From CAZUYC01 sp964624475 (GTDB taxonomy: Bacteria > Myxococcota_A > UBA9160 > SMWR01): 64,000 nucleotides of DNA. The position numbers and the translations under genes were made by a program. The notes under the pieces are model-generated. The model made no database searches. It was given only the letters and a program-made list of their open reading frames with translations, and was not told the origin of the DNA. The DNA lies in assembly GCA_964624475.1 (NCBI GenBank), contig CAZUYC010000062.1:40678-104677 (forward strand). Reading direction: 5' to 3'. Shown here piece after piece: positions 1-7,686 of this stretch; position 1 is the first letter of the stretch, and the number at the start of each line of letters is the position of its first letter.

Positions 1-139
1 CGAGCGCGTAGCCCGCGTGCGCCGCCGCGTCGTAGCCCGCCAGCGCGGGGAGGCTCCAGGCGTTCCACCCGGAGTGCGCGGCCGCGGCGAGCACGAGCAG
101 CGTCAGGGCCAGCCGCTCGCGCGTGGACATCGCGGGCAT
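1..139 (-). CDS. Membrane glycosyltransferase (GT-C/PMT-like), N-terminal fragment
   Basis: This is the first 46 codons of a gene that runs off the left edge of the window. The fragment opens with a hydrophobic helix (about residues 9-21) followed by the motif GYDAAAHAGYAL. That arrangement matches the first membrane helix and first acidic loop of GT-C glycosyltransferases of the PMT/GT39 type, in which an early Asp takes part in lipid-linked sugar transfer. ATG at 139 is used; a second ATG at 130 is equally possible. The short palindrome at 158-203 separates it from the next gene. The sugar and acceptor cannot be told from a fragment. Confidence 0.55.
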   Translation of the reverse strand, partial: MPAMSTRERLALTLLVLAAAAHSGWNAWSLPALAGYDAAAHAGYAL

Positions 140-157
140 TGCAGTCGTGCCGGCGCC

Positions 158-203
158 AGCCCGCATCTCTCACCAGGGCGGGCCCTGGTGAGAGATGCGG
201 GCT
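158..203. repeat. Short palindromic element, TAGCCCG family
   Basis: A perfect 22-bp inverted repeat (158-179 against 182-203) has a 2-base centre. It starts with the same AGCCCGCATNTCTCACCAGG ends as the 184-bp element at 2764-2947. On the minus strand it begins within the TAG stop of the histone-fold gene, so it could fold as a 3' hairpin or terminator. There is no T-tract, so a classical intrinsic terminator is not proven. Confidence 0.75.
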
Positions 204-732
204 AGACCTCGGGGACGTCGCGATCGAGGACGGTGCGGCGGCCCTCGCGCTCCGCCTTCAGGATCGCCTCGTCGCAGAGGTGGCGGACGGCGTCCGAGAG
301 CGGATCGAGGACGCCGTCCGAGGCGTGGAAGCCGGAGCGCACGCGGATGTACTCCTTGAGGCGGCTCGCGATGATCAGGACCTCGCGCGGCGCGGCCGGA
401 CGCGCCGAGGCCGCCGCCGGCCGGACGATGTGCCGGTCGCCCCTGCGCTCCGTCGCCGCGGCCGGCCTCGCGGCGGACGCGCCGCTCGCGGCGGGCCTCG
501 GCGGCGAGCCCGTCGCGGTCTCGGCGGCGGTGCGCGGCGCCGTGCGCTCGAGCGCCCACGCCTCGCGATGGTGCGCCTCCGGCAGGTGCACCTCCCAGCA
601 GGTCAGCGAGCAGAACGCGAGCGCCGTGCGCGGGCGGTTGCAGGTCGAGACGTTGCAGACCCAGTAGGTGGTGCCGACGCCGATCGGCTGCTTGCAGGCG
701 CTACAGCGCCGCCACGTGCCCGGCTCCGACAA
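202..732 (-). CDS. Zinc-finger protein with C-terminal histone fold
   Basis: The 176-aa product has two parts. Residues 10-55 hold a Cys/His-rich module (Cys 10, 13, 26, 31, 41, 45 and His 49, 54, 55) that looks like a treble or double zinc finger. After a low-complexity Ala/Pro/Arg linker (58-116), residues 117-174 fit a histone fold: a first helix ending EYIRVR, a long helix LSDAVRHLCDEAILKAER, and the loop-plus-helix GRRTVLDRDV, which parallels GRKTIKAEDI of archaeal histones. The TTG start at 732 is chosen because AAGGAGG lies 7 bases upstream; it removes an unsupported 61-residue extension. The gene is divergent from the membrane protein at 791, and its TAG stop lies inside a palindrome. 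Inferred role: DNA-binding chromatin or regulatory protein. The histone assignment is by eye. Confidence 0.7.
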   Translation of the reverse strand: MSEPGTWRRCSACKQPIGVGTTYWVCNVSTCNRPRTALAFCSLTCWEVHLPEAHHREAWALERTAPRTAAETATGSPPRPAASGASAARPAAATERRGDRHIVRPAAASARPAAPREVLIIASRLKEYIRVRSGFHASDGVLDPLSDAVRHLCDEAILKAEREGRRTVLDRDVPEV

Positions 733-777
733 GCGAGAACCTCCTTCGGGACGCCGCCGAGCGGGGACACTAGCCGA

Positions 778-783
778 TACAAT
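778..783 (+). promoter_or_regulatory. -10 hexamer TACAAT, leaderless start
   Basis: TACAAT ends 7 bases before the GTG at 791, which places the expected transcription start at or next to the start codon. It is the best -10 match in the gap between two divergent genes. No clear -35 was found. Confidence 0.5.
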
Positions 784-790
784 CGCGCGC

Positions 791-2416
791 GTGCAGCCGC
801 TCGGGTCGCCGCTCGCCGAGGCACGCGCCCAGCGCGCGGCGGGCGCGCTCCTCGCGCTCCTCGCGATCACAGCGGCCGGCCTGCGCCTCGCCATCGCGTG
901 GGGCGACCTGAACACGATCGTGCGGGACGCGACTCCCGACGACGCCTACTACTACTTCCAGCTGGCGCGCAACCTCGCCTCCGGGCGCGGCCCGAGCCTC
1001 GACGGCGAGACCCCCACCAACGGCTTCCATCCGCTCTGGCTGCTGTGCCTGGTGCCGGTCGCGGCGGCGACCTCCGATGCGCTGCTCGCGCTGCGCGCGG
1101 GGCTCGGCCTCGGCGCGCTCCTCGGGGCCGCCAACGTCGCCCTGGTCCATGCGCTCGCGCGCGCCGCCGGCGCGAGCCGCTCCGCGGCGCTCGTCGCCGC
1201 CGGCGCGTACGCGATCCACCCGACCGTGGTGCTCGAGTCCGTGAACGGCCTCGAGACCTCGCTCGCCGTCGCGACGCAGGGACTCGGTGCGTGGATCTTC
1301 GTCCGGCTCGGGGCAAAGCCCGGGCCGGCCTCCCTCCGCGCCTGCGCCGCCCTCGGGCTCGCCGGAGGCCTCATGATGCTCGCGCGCACCGACGCCGTGG
1401 TCGTCTTCGCGGCGTTGCTCGCCGGCCTCGCGCTGCGCGAGCGACGCCTCGGAGGTGCCTTCGCCGCCGGCGGCGTCGCCGCGCTCGTGGTGGCGCCGTG
1501 GCTGCTCTGGAACCTGGCGGCGTTCGGGAGCGTCGTGCAGGTGAGCGCCACGGCCGTGCCCGAGGCGCTCCAGCGCGGCTTCGTGGAGCGCCACGGCGCG
1601 AGCCCCGGCACGCTCCTGCGGCGGAGCGCCGAGGTGACCCTTCGCGATTTCGGCCGCGCCGCGTTCTTCTACGTCGCGCCTGGTCGCGGCGCGCTGCGCG
1701 CGTTCTACGCGATCGCGCCCGCGCTCCTCGCGGTCCTGCTGCTCGTCCCCGCCGGCCCCGCGCGGCGGTTGCGGCAGGGATGCGCGCGGCTCGCGGCCCC
1801 CGCGTGCGGGATCGTGGGGACGCTCCTCGTGCACACGGCCGTGCGCTGGTGGACGCGCGAGTGGTACTACGCGCCGCTCGGCTTCCTCGGCGCGCTGCTC
1901 CTCGCCCTCGTGCTCGACCACCTGCGCGCGACCGCCATGCGGCTCGCGCGGGGCCGGCGCATGGCCGGGGCGGCGGCGACCGCGGCGGGGGCCGTGGCGC
2001 TCTTCGCCGCGTTCGGGCCGCATCAGCGCGAGCGCTTCGGCCTGCGCTCCGTCCACCGCGTGAACCAGCTGGAGGCGGCCATCTGGCTCGCTCAGCACAC
2101 GGAGCCCGACGCGCGCGTCGGCTCCTTCAATGCCGGGATCCTGAGCTACTTCGGCCGGCGCACCGTGGTGAACCTCGATGGCGCGGTCAATGCCGATGCG
2201 CTGCGCGCCCGCGACGAGCGGCGCCTCCTGGAGTACGTCCTCGAGAAGCGCCTCGACTACGTCGCCGACTTCCGATCGAGCCTGCGCGGCCTCGGCTGCG
2301 CGCAGAGTCCCCTCGCCGAGTGCGAGCCGATCGCGCGGGTCGGCACGCCCGTGCCCCAGTTCGGCGGCATCGTGCAGGTGCTGCGCGTCCGACCGCGCTC
2401 GCCGCCGGCGCCCTGA
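791..2416 (+). CDS. Polytopic GT-C family membrane glycosyltransferase-like protein
   Basis: The 541-aa product is strongly hydrophobic, with roughly ten membrane helices and a soluble C-terminal domain of about 130 residues. The segment TPDDAYYYFQLARNL followed by PTNGFHPLW is typical of bacterial GT-C proteins: the early DD motif lies in the first periplasmic loop, where these enzymes bind a polyprenyl-phosphate sugar. The C-terminal part (SFNAGILSYFGRR, VVNLDGAVN) is the usual soluble region of this family. GTG at 791 is preferred over upstream starts because TACAAT sits 7 bases before it and upstream codons overlap the divergent gene. Donor and acceptor are unknown. Confidence 0.75.
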   Translation: MQPLGSPLAEARAQRAAGALLALLAITAAGLRLAIAWGDLNTIVRDATPDDAYYYFQLARNLASGRGPSLDGETPTNGFHPLWLLCLVPVAAATSDALLALRAGLGLGALLGAANVALVHALARAAGASRSAALVAAGAYAIHPTVVLESVNGLETSLAVATQGLGAWIFVRLGAKPGPASLRACAALGLAGGLMMLARTDAVVVFAALLAGLALRERRLGGAFAAGGVAALVVAPWLLWNLAAFGSVVQVSATAVPEALQRGFVERHGASPGTLLRRSAEVTLRDFGRAAFFYVAPGRGALRAFYAIAPALLAVLLLVPAGPARRLRQGCARLAAPACGIVGTLLVHTAVRWWTREWYYAPLGFLGALLLALVLDHLRATAMRLARGRRMAGAAATAAGAVALFAAFGPHQRERFGLRSVHRVNQLEAAIWLAQHTEPDARVGSFNAGILSYFGRRTVVNLDGAVNADALRARDERRLLEYVLEKRLDYVADFRSSLRGLGCAQSPLAECEPIARVGTPVPQFGGIVQVLRVRPRSPPAP

Positions 2417-2435
2417 CGCCCGCGGCCTGCCCCTC

Positions 2436-2606
2436 TCAGCGCGAGCGTTCGAAGACGTGGATCGTGAAACCGGCGACGAGGCCCAGGAAGGCTCCGATCA
2501 TCGTCTGCCGGACGGTGAGATCCGAGAACGGGATGCGCTGAGCGATCTCCGCGTCGAAGAGGAAACCCGCGAATCCGATGACCGCGACTACGATCCACCA
2601 AGCCAT
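2436..2606 (-). CDS. Small two-helix membrane protein
   Basis: The 56-aa product has two hydrophobic segments (about residues 3-17 and 33-50) separated by a charged loop containing DAEIAQRIPFSDLTVR. The ATG at 2606 follows a G-rich stretch that can serve as a weak ribosome binding site. It is convergent with the glycosyltransferase, whose stop is 19 bases away. The family is not recognised; the loop and helix layout resemble small uncharacterised inner-membrane proteins. No function is proposed. Confidence 0.5.
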   Translation of the reverse strand: MAWWIVVAVIGFAGFLFDAEIAQRIPFSDLTVRQTMIGAFLGLVAGFTIHVFERSR

Positions 2607-2763
2607 GCCCCACCCCTGTGCGGGACCCGTCGCCGACCGCCGGCCGATCCCTTTCCGGTGCTGCGCTTTCCCCCGACCTGGGGAGCCCCCCTCCCTGACG
2701 GTGAGTGCCGCGAGGGGAAGCTCCGGTGACGAGGGCACTCGGCTTCCCACCGCGCGACCCGCC

Positions 2764-2947
2764 CTAGCCCGCATGTCTCACCAGGGCGCTGCTGCGGCGA
2801 CGCATCTGCCCGCCCTGGCACGAGATCGCTCCCTGCGGGTGCTCGACGTAGCGTCGGCTACGCCTCCGCTTCCCTCGGTCGCGATCTCGTGCCAGGACAG
2901 GCATCTGCGCCGCCAAGCTCAGCACCCTGGTGAGACATGCGGGCTAG
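2764..2947. repeat. 184-bp nested palindromic element (MITE/REP-like)
   Basis: The ends are perfect 23-bp inverted repeats (2764-2786 and 2925-2947) starting CTAGCCCGCATGTCTCACCA. A second perfect 16-bp inverted pair lies inside (2814-2829 and 2881-2896). There is no coding capacity. The right end supplies the TAG stop of the FG-GAP gene. The element fills the 337-bp gap between 2607 and 2943; the rest of that gap (2607-2763) shows no gene. The same terminal sequence makes the short palindrome at 158-203, so this is a mobile or amplified family. Confidence 0.8.
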
Positions 2948-4485
2948 TCGCCGCCCACCGGGGCGGTGAGGCGCGGCTTCGTCCCGGGAAGCTCGCCCCG
3001 ATTGACGGCGATCCGGATCGGCGAGCCCGGGCGCGTGCGGTCGAAGACGAGCAGGTCCGGGAGGCCGTTCGCGTCGAGGTCGCCGATGCGGAGCGATCCC
3101 GCGCTGTCGAAGGGCTGGCGCACCGCGCGCTTGCGCAGCGAGTCGCGCGAGCCCCCGAGGTACACCAGGAGCGCCTCCCCGTCGCCGGATTCGAGCCGGT
3201 CGAGCGCGCCGTCGCCGTTCCAGTCCGCCCGCAGCGTCGGGAAGAAGCCGCGCGGCTCGAAGGTCCCGAGGCGGAAGCCGATGCCGATGCGCACCGAGAG
3301 CCAGGGCTCCGGGCCGAACGGAAGCTCGGAGCCGCGCGCGAAGATCTGGACGTCGGCGTCGACCGAGCTGGTGAGGAGCGCCTCGACGATCTCCAGGATG
3401 CCGAGGGGGACGCGCGCCTCGACGAGCTCGAGGCGGCCGTCGCCCTCCAGGTCCACGAGGTCGTAGCTCACGAAGCAGCCGTCGCAGACGAGCTCCTGGT
3501 CCGCGCGGGCGAGGTCCCACGTGCCCCCCCGATTGCGGTGCAGCGTGGTGCGCGCCCGGGCCTCGAGGAACCCCCCTGCGGTGTAGGTCAAGAGGAGATC
3601 CGCGCGCCCGTCGCCGTCGAAGTCCTCGGCGCGCAGGCGCACGAGCCCGGAGGCACGGATCAGGTCCTCCTCGCTGACGCGCCCGACGTCGAGCACGCGG
3701 TCCGGGCGAGCGGCGAAGCCCCCCTCGGCGCTCTGGAGGAAGACGCGGATCTCGAAGCGGTTCGACGCGACGAGGTCGGCCCTGCCGTCTCCGTCGACGT
3801 CGACCGCGTCGATGCGTGGGAAGTCGTAGAAGCTCTCGAGCTCGTTCTCGCCCACGCCCGGCCCTGGGCGCGGCGGCAGGAAGTAGTTGGCGCGCGCGCC
3901 GACCGCGAGCCGCGCCGCGCCGCCCTGCTCCGGATCGAGGACGAAGAGCTCGCCGAGCCCCGGGACGAGGAGCCGGCCCGGGAGCCCCGCACGCGTCAGC
4001 TGGAGCCGGTCGAGCCCGCGCTCGTCGCGCGCGGCCGCAACGGTCGGACCCGGCACGGGCAGGTCGCGCTGGCGCGCCTCGCGGCCGGCGAAGGAGACGA
4101 CGCTCACCCGGTCGGCCCGCAGCAGCGCGAGCTCGCGGCCGGGACCGTCGGGGACGTCCAGCATGTCGTAGGCGGCGGCGCCCTCCGGGAGCGGAAGCGA
4201 GAGGTCCGGAGCGTCCGGGAGCGCACCGTCCTCGCGCTGGAAGTACGCGCGCACTTCGCGGCTGTCGCGCGGCGGGATGCCGGTCATCACGGAAGCCAGG
4301 AGGTCGGTGCGTCCGTCGCCGTCGAGGTCCACGAGCTCGGCAGCGGCGACGCGGCCTGGGCTCGGCACGCGGCGGAGCTCGAAGGGATCTTCGTTGCTCG
4401 AGGCCGGGATCGCGCAGAGCGTCGCGGCCGTGAGCGCCAGCGCTCCTCGCGAGGCGGCGAGCGGGCTCAGGAGGCGAGTTCGCAT
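2944..4485 (-). CDS. Secreted FG-GAP/VCBS repeat protein
   Basis: The 513-aa product starts with an N-terminal signal sequence (basic start, hydrophobic stretch to about residue 30, possible cut near IPASSNED). The rest repeats a calcium-binding pattern DxDGDGxxDLL several times, for example VDLDGDGRTDLL, VDVDGDGRADLV, EDFDGDGRADLL, VDLEGDGRLELV and GDLDANGLPDLL. These are FG-GAP/VCBS blades that build a beta-propeller and bind calcium, as in integrin-like surface proteins. The ATG at 4485 is chosen because the signal peptide begins there. The stop codon lies inside the palindromic element. It is divergent from the M48 peptidase. Ligand and role are unknown; it is probably cell-surface or periplasmic. 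Confidence 0.75.
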   Translation of the reverse strand: MRTRLLSPLAASRGALALTAATLCAIPASSNEDPFELRRVPSPGRVAAAELVDLDGDGRTDLLASVMTGIPPRDSREVRAYFQREDGALPDAPDLSLPLPEGAAAYDMLDVPDGPGRELALLRADRVSVVSFAGREARQRDLPVPGPTVAAARDERGLDRLQLTRAGLPGRLLVPGLGELFVLDPEQGGAARLAVGARANYFLPPRPGPGVGENELESFYDFPRIDAVDVDGDGRADLVASNRFEIRVFLQSAEGGFAARPDRVLDVGRVSEEDLIRASGLVRLRAEDFDGDGRADLLLTYTAGGFLEARARTTLHRNRGGTWDLARADQELVCDGCFVSYDLVDLEGDGRLELVEARVPLGILEIVEALLTSSVDADVQIFARGSELPFGPEPWLSVRIGIGFRLGTFEPRGFFPTLRADWNGDGALDRLESGDGEALLVYLGGSRDSLRKRAVRQPFDSAGSLRIGDLDANGLPDLLVFDRTRPGSPIRIAVNRGELPGTKPRLTAPVGGD

Positions 4486-4587
4486 GGGACGCGCATGCTG
4501 CGGACAGGGTAGCGTTCCGAAGGTCGCCGAGAACCCCGGTCCGTTCGCTTGCACCGGGGCGCGTCCCTGGGGCAGAGTCGCGCCCGG

Positions 4588-5385
4588 ATGCGCGGCGCGC
4601 TTCGGACCGTGTTGCGGGCGGCTGCAGGCCTCTGCCTCGCGGCGTGCGTCGCGTCGCCGCTCGGGAGACAACGCCTTCTGCTCTTCCCGGACGCCGAGAT
4701 CGCGCAGCTCGGCGTCGCCGCCTTCGACGAGATGAAGCGCGAGATGCCGCTCGCGCGCGATCCCGGCCTCGAGTCCCGCGTCCGCTGCGTCGCCGGGGCG
4801 ATCGTCGCGCAGCCCGGTCCCGGCGCTCCGAGCGCCTGGGAGGTGGCGGTCTTCGCCGACCCGAGCCCCAATGCCTTCGCGCTCCCGGGCGGGAAGATCG
4901 GGGTCAATGCGGGACTGCTGCGCGTGGCGCGCAACCCGGACCAGCTCGCGACCGTGCTCGGGCACGAGGTCGCCCACGTCCTCGCGCAGCACGCGAACGA
5001 GCGCGTCTCGACCGCCTTCGCGGCGCAGTCGGGCCTCGAGCTCGTCCAGGCGATCTCGGGCGGGCCCGGCGCCGAGCAGGGGCAGCTGCTCGCGCTCCTC
5101 GGCCTCGGCGCGCAGATCGGGATCCTCCTCCCGTATGGGCGCGAGCAGGAGCGCGAGGCCGACCTGCTCGGCCTCGACCTCATGGCCGACGCGGGGTTCG
5201 ATCCGCGCGAGAGCATCGCGCTGTGGCAGAACATGGGGAGGGAGGGAGGGGAGCAGCCGCCCGAGTTCCTGTCGACGCATCCGTCCCACGGGACGCGCAT
5301 GCAGGACCTCGCCCAGCGCATGCCCCAGGCCCTCGCCCGCTTCGAAGGCGCACGCCGGCGGGGCCTCCGCCCGGCCTGCGCGTGA
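4588..5385 (+). CDS. M48 family zinc metallopeptidase, lipoprotein (LoiP/YggG-like)
   Basis: The 265-aa product carries a lipoprotein signal (LCLAAC near residues 15-20), which fits attachment to a membrane in the periplasm. The zinc-site motif HEVAH is at about residues 126-130. A downstream Glu in EREADLLGLDLM gives the third metal ligand typical of M48 enzymes. The segment PNAFALPGGKIGVNAGLL is the conserved M48 substrate strand, and STHPSHGTRM is the usual C-terminal motif. Family members such as LoiP and BepA degrade or check outer-membrane proteins. ATG 4588 is chosen over an earlier start at 4549 so that the signal peptide is N-terminal. Confidence 0.85.
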   Translation: MRGALRTVLRAAAGLCLAACVASPLGRQRLLLFPDAEIAQLGVAAFDEMKREMPLARDPGLESRVRCVAGAIVAQPGPGAPSAWEVAVFADPSPNAFALPGGKIGVNAGLLRVARNPDQLATVLGHEVAHVLAQHANERVSTAFAAQSGLELVQAISGGPGAEQGQLLALLGLGAQIGILLPYGREQEREADLLGLDLMADAGFDPRESIALWQNMGREGGEQPPEFLSTHPSHGTRMQDLAQRMPQALARFEGARRRGLRPACA

Positions 5386-5413
5386 GGTCGCGAGTCCGCA
5401 TGCCGAGGCGCGA

Positions 5414-5839
5414 ATGCCCAACGTCCGCTGGCTCCTCGCGCTCGTGACCCGCGTGCATCGGGCGCTCTATCGCCTCTCGGGGGGGCGCATCGGCGGAAGC
5501 ATGGCCGGGATCCGCGTGCTCCTGCTCACGACGCTCGGGCGCAGGAGCGGACTCCCCCGCGTGCTGCCGCTCCTCTACGTCGAAGCCGAGAAGGGCTACG
5601 TCGTGGTGGCCTCGAACGCGGGCGACGACCGCGCCCCGGCCTGGTGGCAGAACCTGCGGGCGCGCCCCGAGGCGAGCGTGCAGGTGGGTCGCGAGCGCCA
5701 CGCCGTCCGCGCCCGCCGGGCGACGCCGGAGGAGGAGGCGGCCCTCTGGCCGAAGCTCATCGCCGCCTACGGGCCCTACGCGCGCTACCGCGAGCGCACG
5801 CGGCGCGAGATCCCGATCGTTATCCTGGAACGCGTCTAG
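5414..5839 (+). CDS. Deazaflavin (F420)-dependent nitroreductase-like protein (Ddn/PF04075 family)
   Basis: The 141-aa product matches the split-barrel Ddn family in length and motifs: LLTTLGRRSGLPRVLPLLY, then VVVASNAGDDRAPAWWQNL, then a C-terminal PYARYRERTRREIPIVIL. Mycobacterial relatives use reduced coenzyme F420 to reduce nitroaromatics or quinones; others bind different flavins or haem-like ligands, so the cofactor is inferred. A second F420-type protein lies at 28414. The ATG at 5414 is 28 bases after the peptidase stop, so the two may be co-transcribed. Repeats begin right after its stop. Confidence 0.75.
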   Translation: MPNVRWLLALVTRVHRALYRLSGGRIGGSMAGIRVLLLTTLGRRSGLPRVLPLLYVEAEKGYVVVASNAGDDRAPAWWQNLRARPEASVQVGRERHAVRARRATPEEEAALWPKLIAAYGPYARYRERTRREIPIVILERV

Positions 5840-5842
5840 TCC

Positions 5843-6027
5843 GCTGCCTTCGCTCGCCTGCGGCTCGCTGCGCGCTCCGCTTGCGCTGCCTTCGCTCGCC
5901 TGCGGCTCGCTGCGCGCTCCGCTTGCGCTGCCTTCGCTCGCAGGCCCGGCAGGGCCTGCCTTCGCTCGCCTTCGGCTCGCTGCGCGCTCCGCTTGCGCTC
6001 GCTGCGCGCGCCTTCGGCGCTTGCTCG
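5843..6027. repeat. Dispersed GC repeat, tandem block
   Basis: There are two near-identical 42-bp units and a degenerate third built on CTTCGCTCGCCTGCGGCTCG. They lie between the stop of the Ddn-like gene and the stop of nudC. The same core recurs in at least a dozen other gaps of the window, in both orientations. Confidence 0.85.
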
Positions 6028-6033
6028 AACCTG

Positions 6034-6876
6034 CTAGTCCCCGCCGCGGCGCAGGAAGTCGTGGATCAACCACTGCGCGATGCTCACGTTGCCCGGGAAG
6101 AGCATCGGCATGGCGTCGCGCGGGAACCAGGCCGCGTCCTCGAGCTCGGCCGGGTCGATGCGCAGCTCGCCGGCGCGATAGCTCGCCTGGAACCCGAGCA
6201 TGAGCGAGTGGGGATACGGCCAGGGCTGGCTCGCGAAGTAGCGCACGTCCCCGACCTCGATCGCCGTCTCCTCGCGCACCTCGCGCCGCACCGCCTCCTC
6301 GGCGCTCTCGCCCGGTTCGACGAAGCCCGCGATGGGGCTGAAGATCCCGGGTGGGAAGTGGGGGCCCCTCCCGAGCAGGATCTCGTCGCCGCGCTCGACG
6401 GCGACGATGATGGCCGGGGCGAGCCGCGGGAAGCTCACGAGCTCGCAGCTCGGGCAGACGCGCGCGCGCTCTCCGGCGACGGGCTCGGTCGGCGTCGCGC
6501 ACGCGCCGCAGAAGCGATGCGTGCGGTCCCACTCCACGATCTGCACGGCGCGCCCCGCCACGCGGTGCAGGGCCTGGGGCAGCCGTCCAAAGAGCGCGCG
6601 CAGCTCGCGGAACTCGTGGCCTGCGGGCGCGGCGCAGGCCTCGGGCAGCTCGGCGCAGAAGCACGCGATGAGGCCGAGGGCGCCCAGATAGTGGACGCGG
6701 CCCGGCGCGAATCCGAGGGCCTCGGGCCCTTCGTCCGGCACGTGTTCTCCGCCGCACCGAACCAGGAGCTCGCGCCCCCTGAACACGAACCAGAGCGCGC
6801 CCGCGGGCGCGCTCTCCGGCGGATCGAGCCCGGGCTCGAAGGGGAGATCGTCCTCGAAGGGGCCGCTCTCGCTCAC
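6034..6876 (-). CDS. nudC: NADH pyrophosphatase / NAD-decapping Nudix hydrolase
   Basis: The 280-aa product has the NudC layout: an N-terminal domain, a four-cysteine zinc ribbon (Cys 123, 126, 141, 144), and a Nudix box at about 184-206 (GFVEPGESAEEAVRREVREE). It is followed by SQPWPYPHS at about 216-224, the NudC-specific motif that separates this subfamily from other Nudix enzymes. NudC cleaves NAD(H) to NMN and AMP and removes NAD caps from RNA. The ATG at 6876 lies 24 bases from the divergent lipoprotein start. Its 3' end faces a repeat block. Confidence 0.92.
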   Translation of the reverse strand: MSESGPFEDDLPFEPGLDPPESAPAGALWFVFRGRELLVRCGGEHVPDEGPEALGFAPGRVHYLGALGLIACFCAELPEACAAPAGHEFRELRALFGRLPQALHRVAGRAVQIVEWDRTHRFCGACATPTEPVAGERARVCPSCELVSFPRLAPAIIVAVERGDEILLGRGPHFPPGIFSPIAGFVEPGESAEEAVRREVREETAIEVGDVRYFASQPWPYPHSLMLGFQASYRAGELRIDPAELEDAAWFPRDAMPMLFPGNVSIAQWLIHDFLRRGGD

Positions 6877-6900
6877 GCGAGCCCAGTATACTTGCAGGGA

Positions 6901-7686
6901 ATGTTCGGTCCCTGCGCCCCGGGTTCATCCCTGCTCCTCGCCATCCCGGTCCTCGCGATCCTGCTGCTCGGCGTTTCCGGCTGCGGCGGCCGCTTCGCGT
7001 CCCAGCCGCGCGTGCCGCCCGGCTTCCACGGCAACCTGCTCGAGAACCCGGGCTTCGAGTCCGGCGAGGCGGGCTGGAGCTATCCGATGGAGAGCCCCTA
7101 CTGGGGGAAGTACGAGGTCGTCGAGTCGCCGGTGCACAGCGGTCGCCGCGCGGCGCACCTGCGGCTGCGCGCGGGCCGCGAGGATCGGAGCAACGCCACC
7201 TGGATCGAGGGGGTGATGCAGGAGCCGGCGCCGGAGCGCTTCCCGGACGTGATGGGCGGCTTCTACCGCGTCGACACCTGGGAGAAGGACGCCGACGAGC
7301 TCCACCTCTACCTCCAGGCGGTGGCGATCGTCGGGACCCCCGACGCCGCGAGCGTGATCGATCCCGCGAACCCGGCTGCGAACGCGGGCCTCGGCAACTA
7401 CCAGCTCCGCTTCTATCTCGCGGGGATCAGCGACCCGCCGTTCCTGCTCCGCAACGCCAAGGTCGCGTTCGTCGCGAAAGGCGGGCCCGAGCTCGGGCGC
7501 TGGACCTACTTCGAGATCCCGCTGCGCGCGGAGTTCGATCGGCAGTGGGGCGCGGTGCCGGCGGGCTACGACAAGCTCCGCGTGCTCTTCGAGGCGCGCT
7601 GGGACAACCGCCCGCCGGGCTCGCGGGTCGAGGCCGACGCCTACTTCGACGATCTCTTCCTGGGCTACGTCGACGCGGCGCCCTGA
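6901..7686 (+). CDS. Lipoprotein with carbohydrate-binding-like beta-sandwich domain
   Basis: The 261-aa product has a lipoprotein signal ending LLLGVSGC (Cys at about residue 28). The mature part opens with NLLENPGFESGEAGW, a start seen in CBM-type jelly-roll domains that bind sugars, and continues with beta-rich sequence. TATACT lies 8 bases before the ATG, so the message may be leaderless. Its last 22 bases overlap the 3' end of nagZ on the other strand. A sugar-binding or surface structural role is inferred only from the opening motif; the full-length family is not recognised. Confidence 0.65.
   Translation: MFGPCAPGSSLLLAIPVLAILLLGVSGCGGRFASQPRVPPGFHGNLLENPGFESGEAGWSYPMESPYWGKYEVVESPVHSGRRAAHLRLRAGREDRSNATWIEGVMQEPAPERFPDVMGGFYRVDTWEKDADELHLYLQAVAIVGTPDAASVIDPANPAANAGLGNYQLRFYLAGISDPPFLLRNAKVAFVAKGGPELGRWTYFEIPLRAEFDRQWGAVPAGYDKLRVLFEARWDNRPPGSRVEADAYFDDLFLGYVDAAP

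Noticed and set aside
139..2541. Long open frames antisense or out of frame to the genes in the first 2.5 kb
   Set aside because: They are Arg/Ala/Pro-rich translations of GC-rich DNA with no domain, and they overlap genes with clear motifs.
2764..2947. Insertion sequence
   Set aside because: Only 184 bp with nested inverted repeats and no transposase; MITE or REP-like is the better description.
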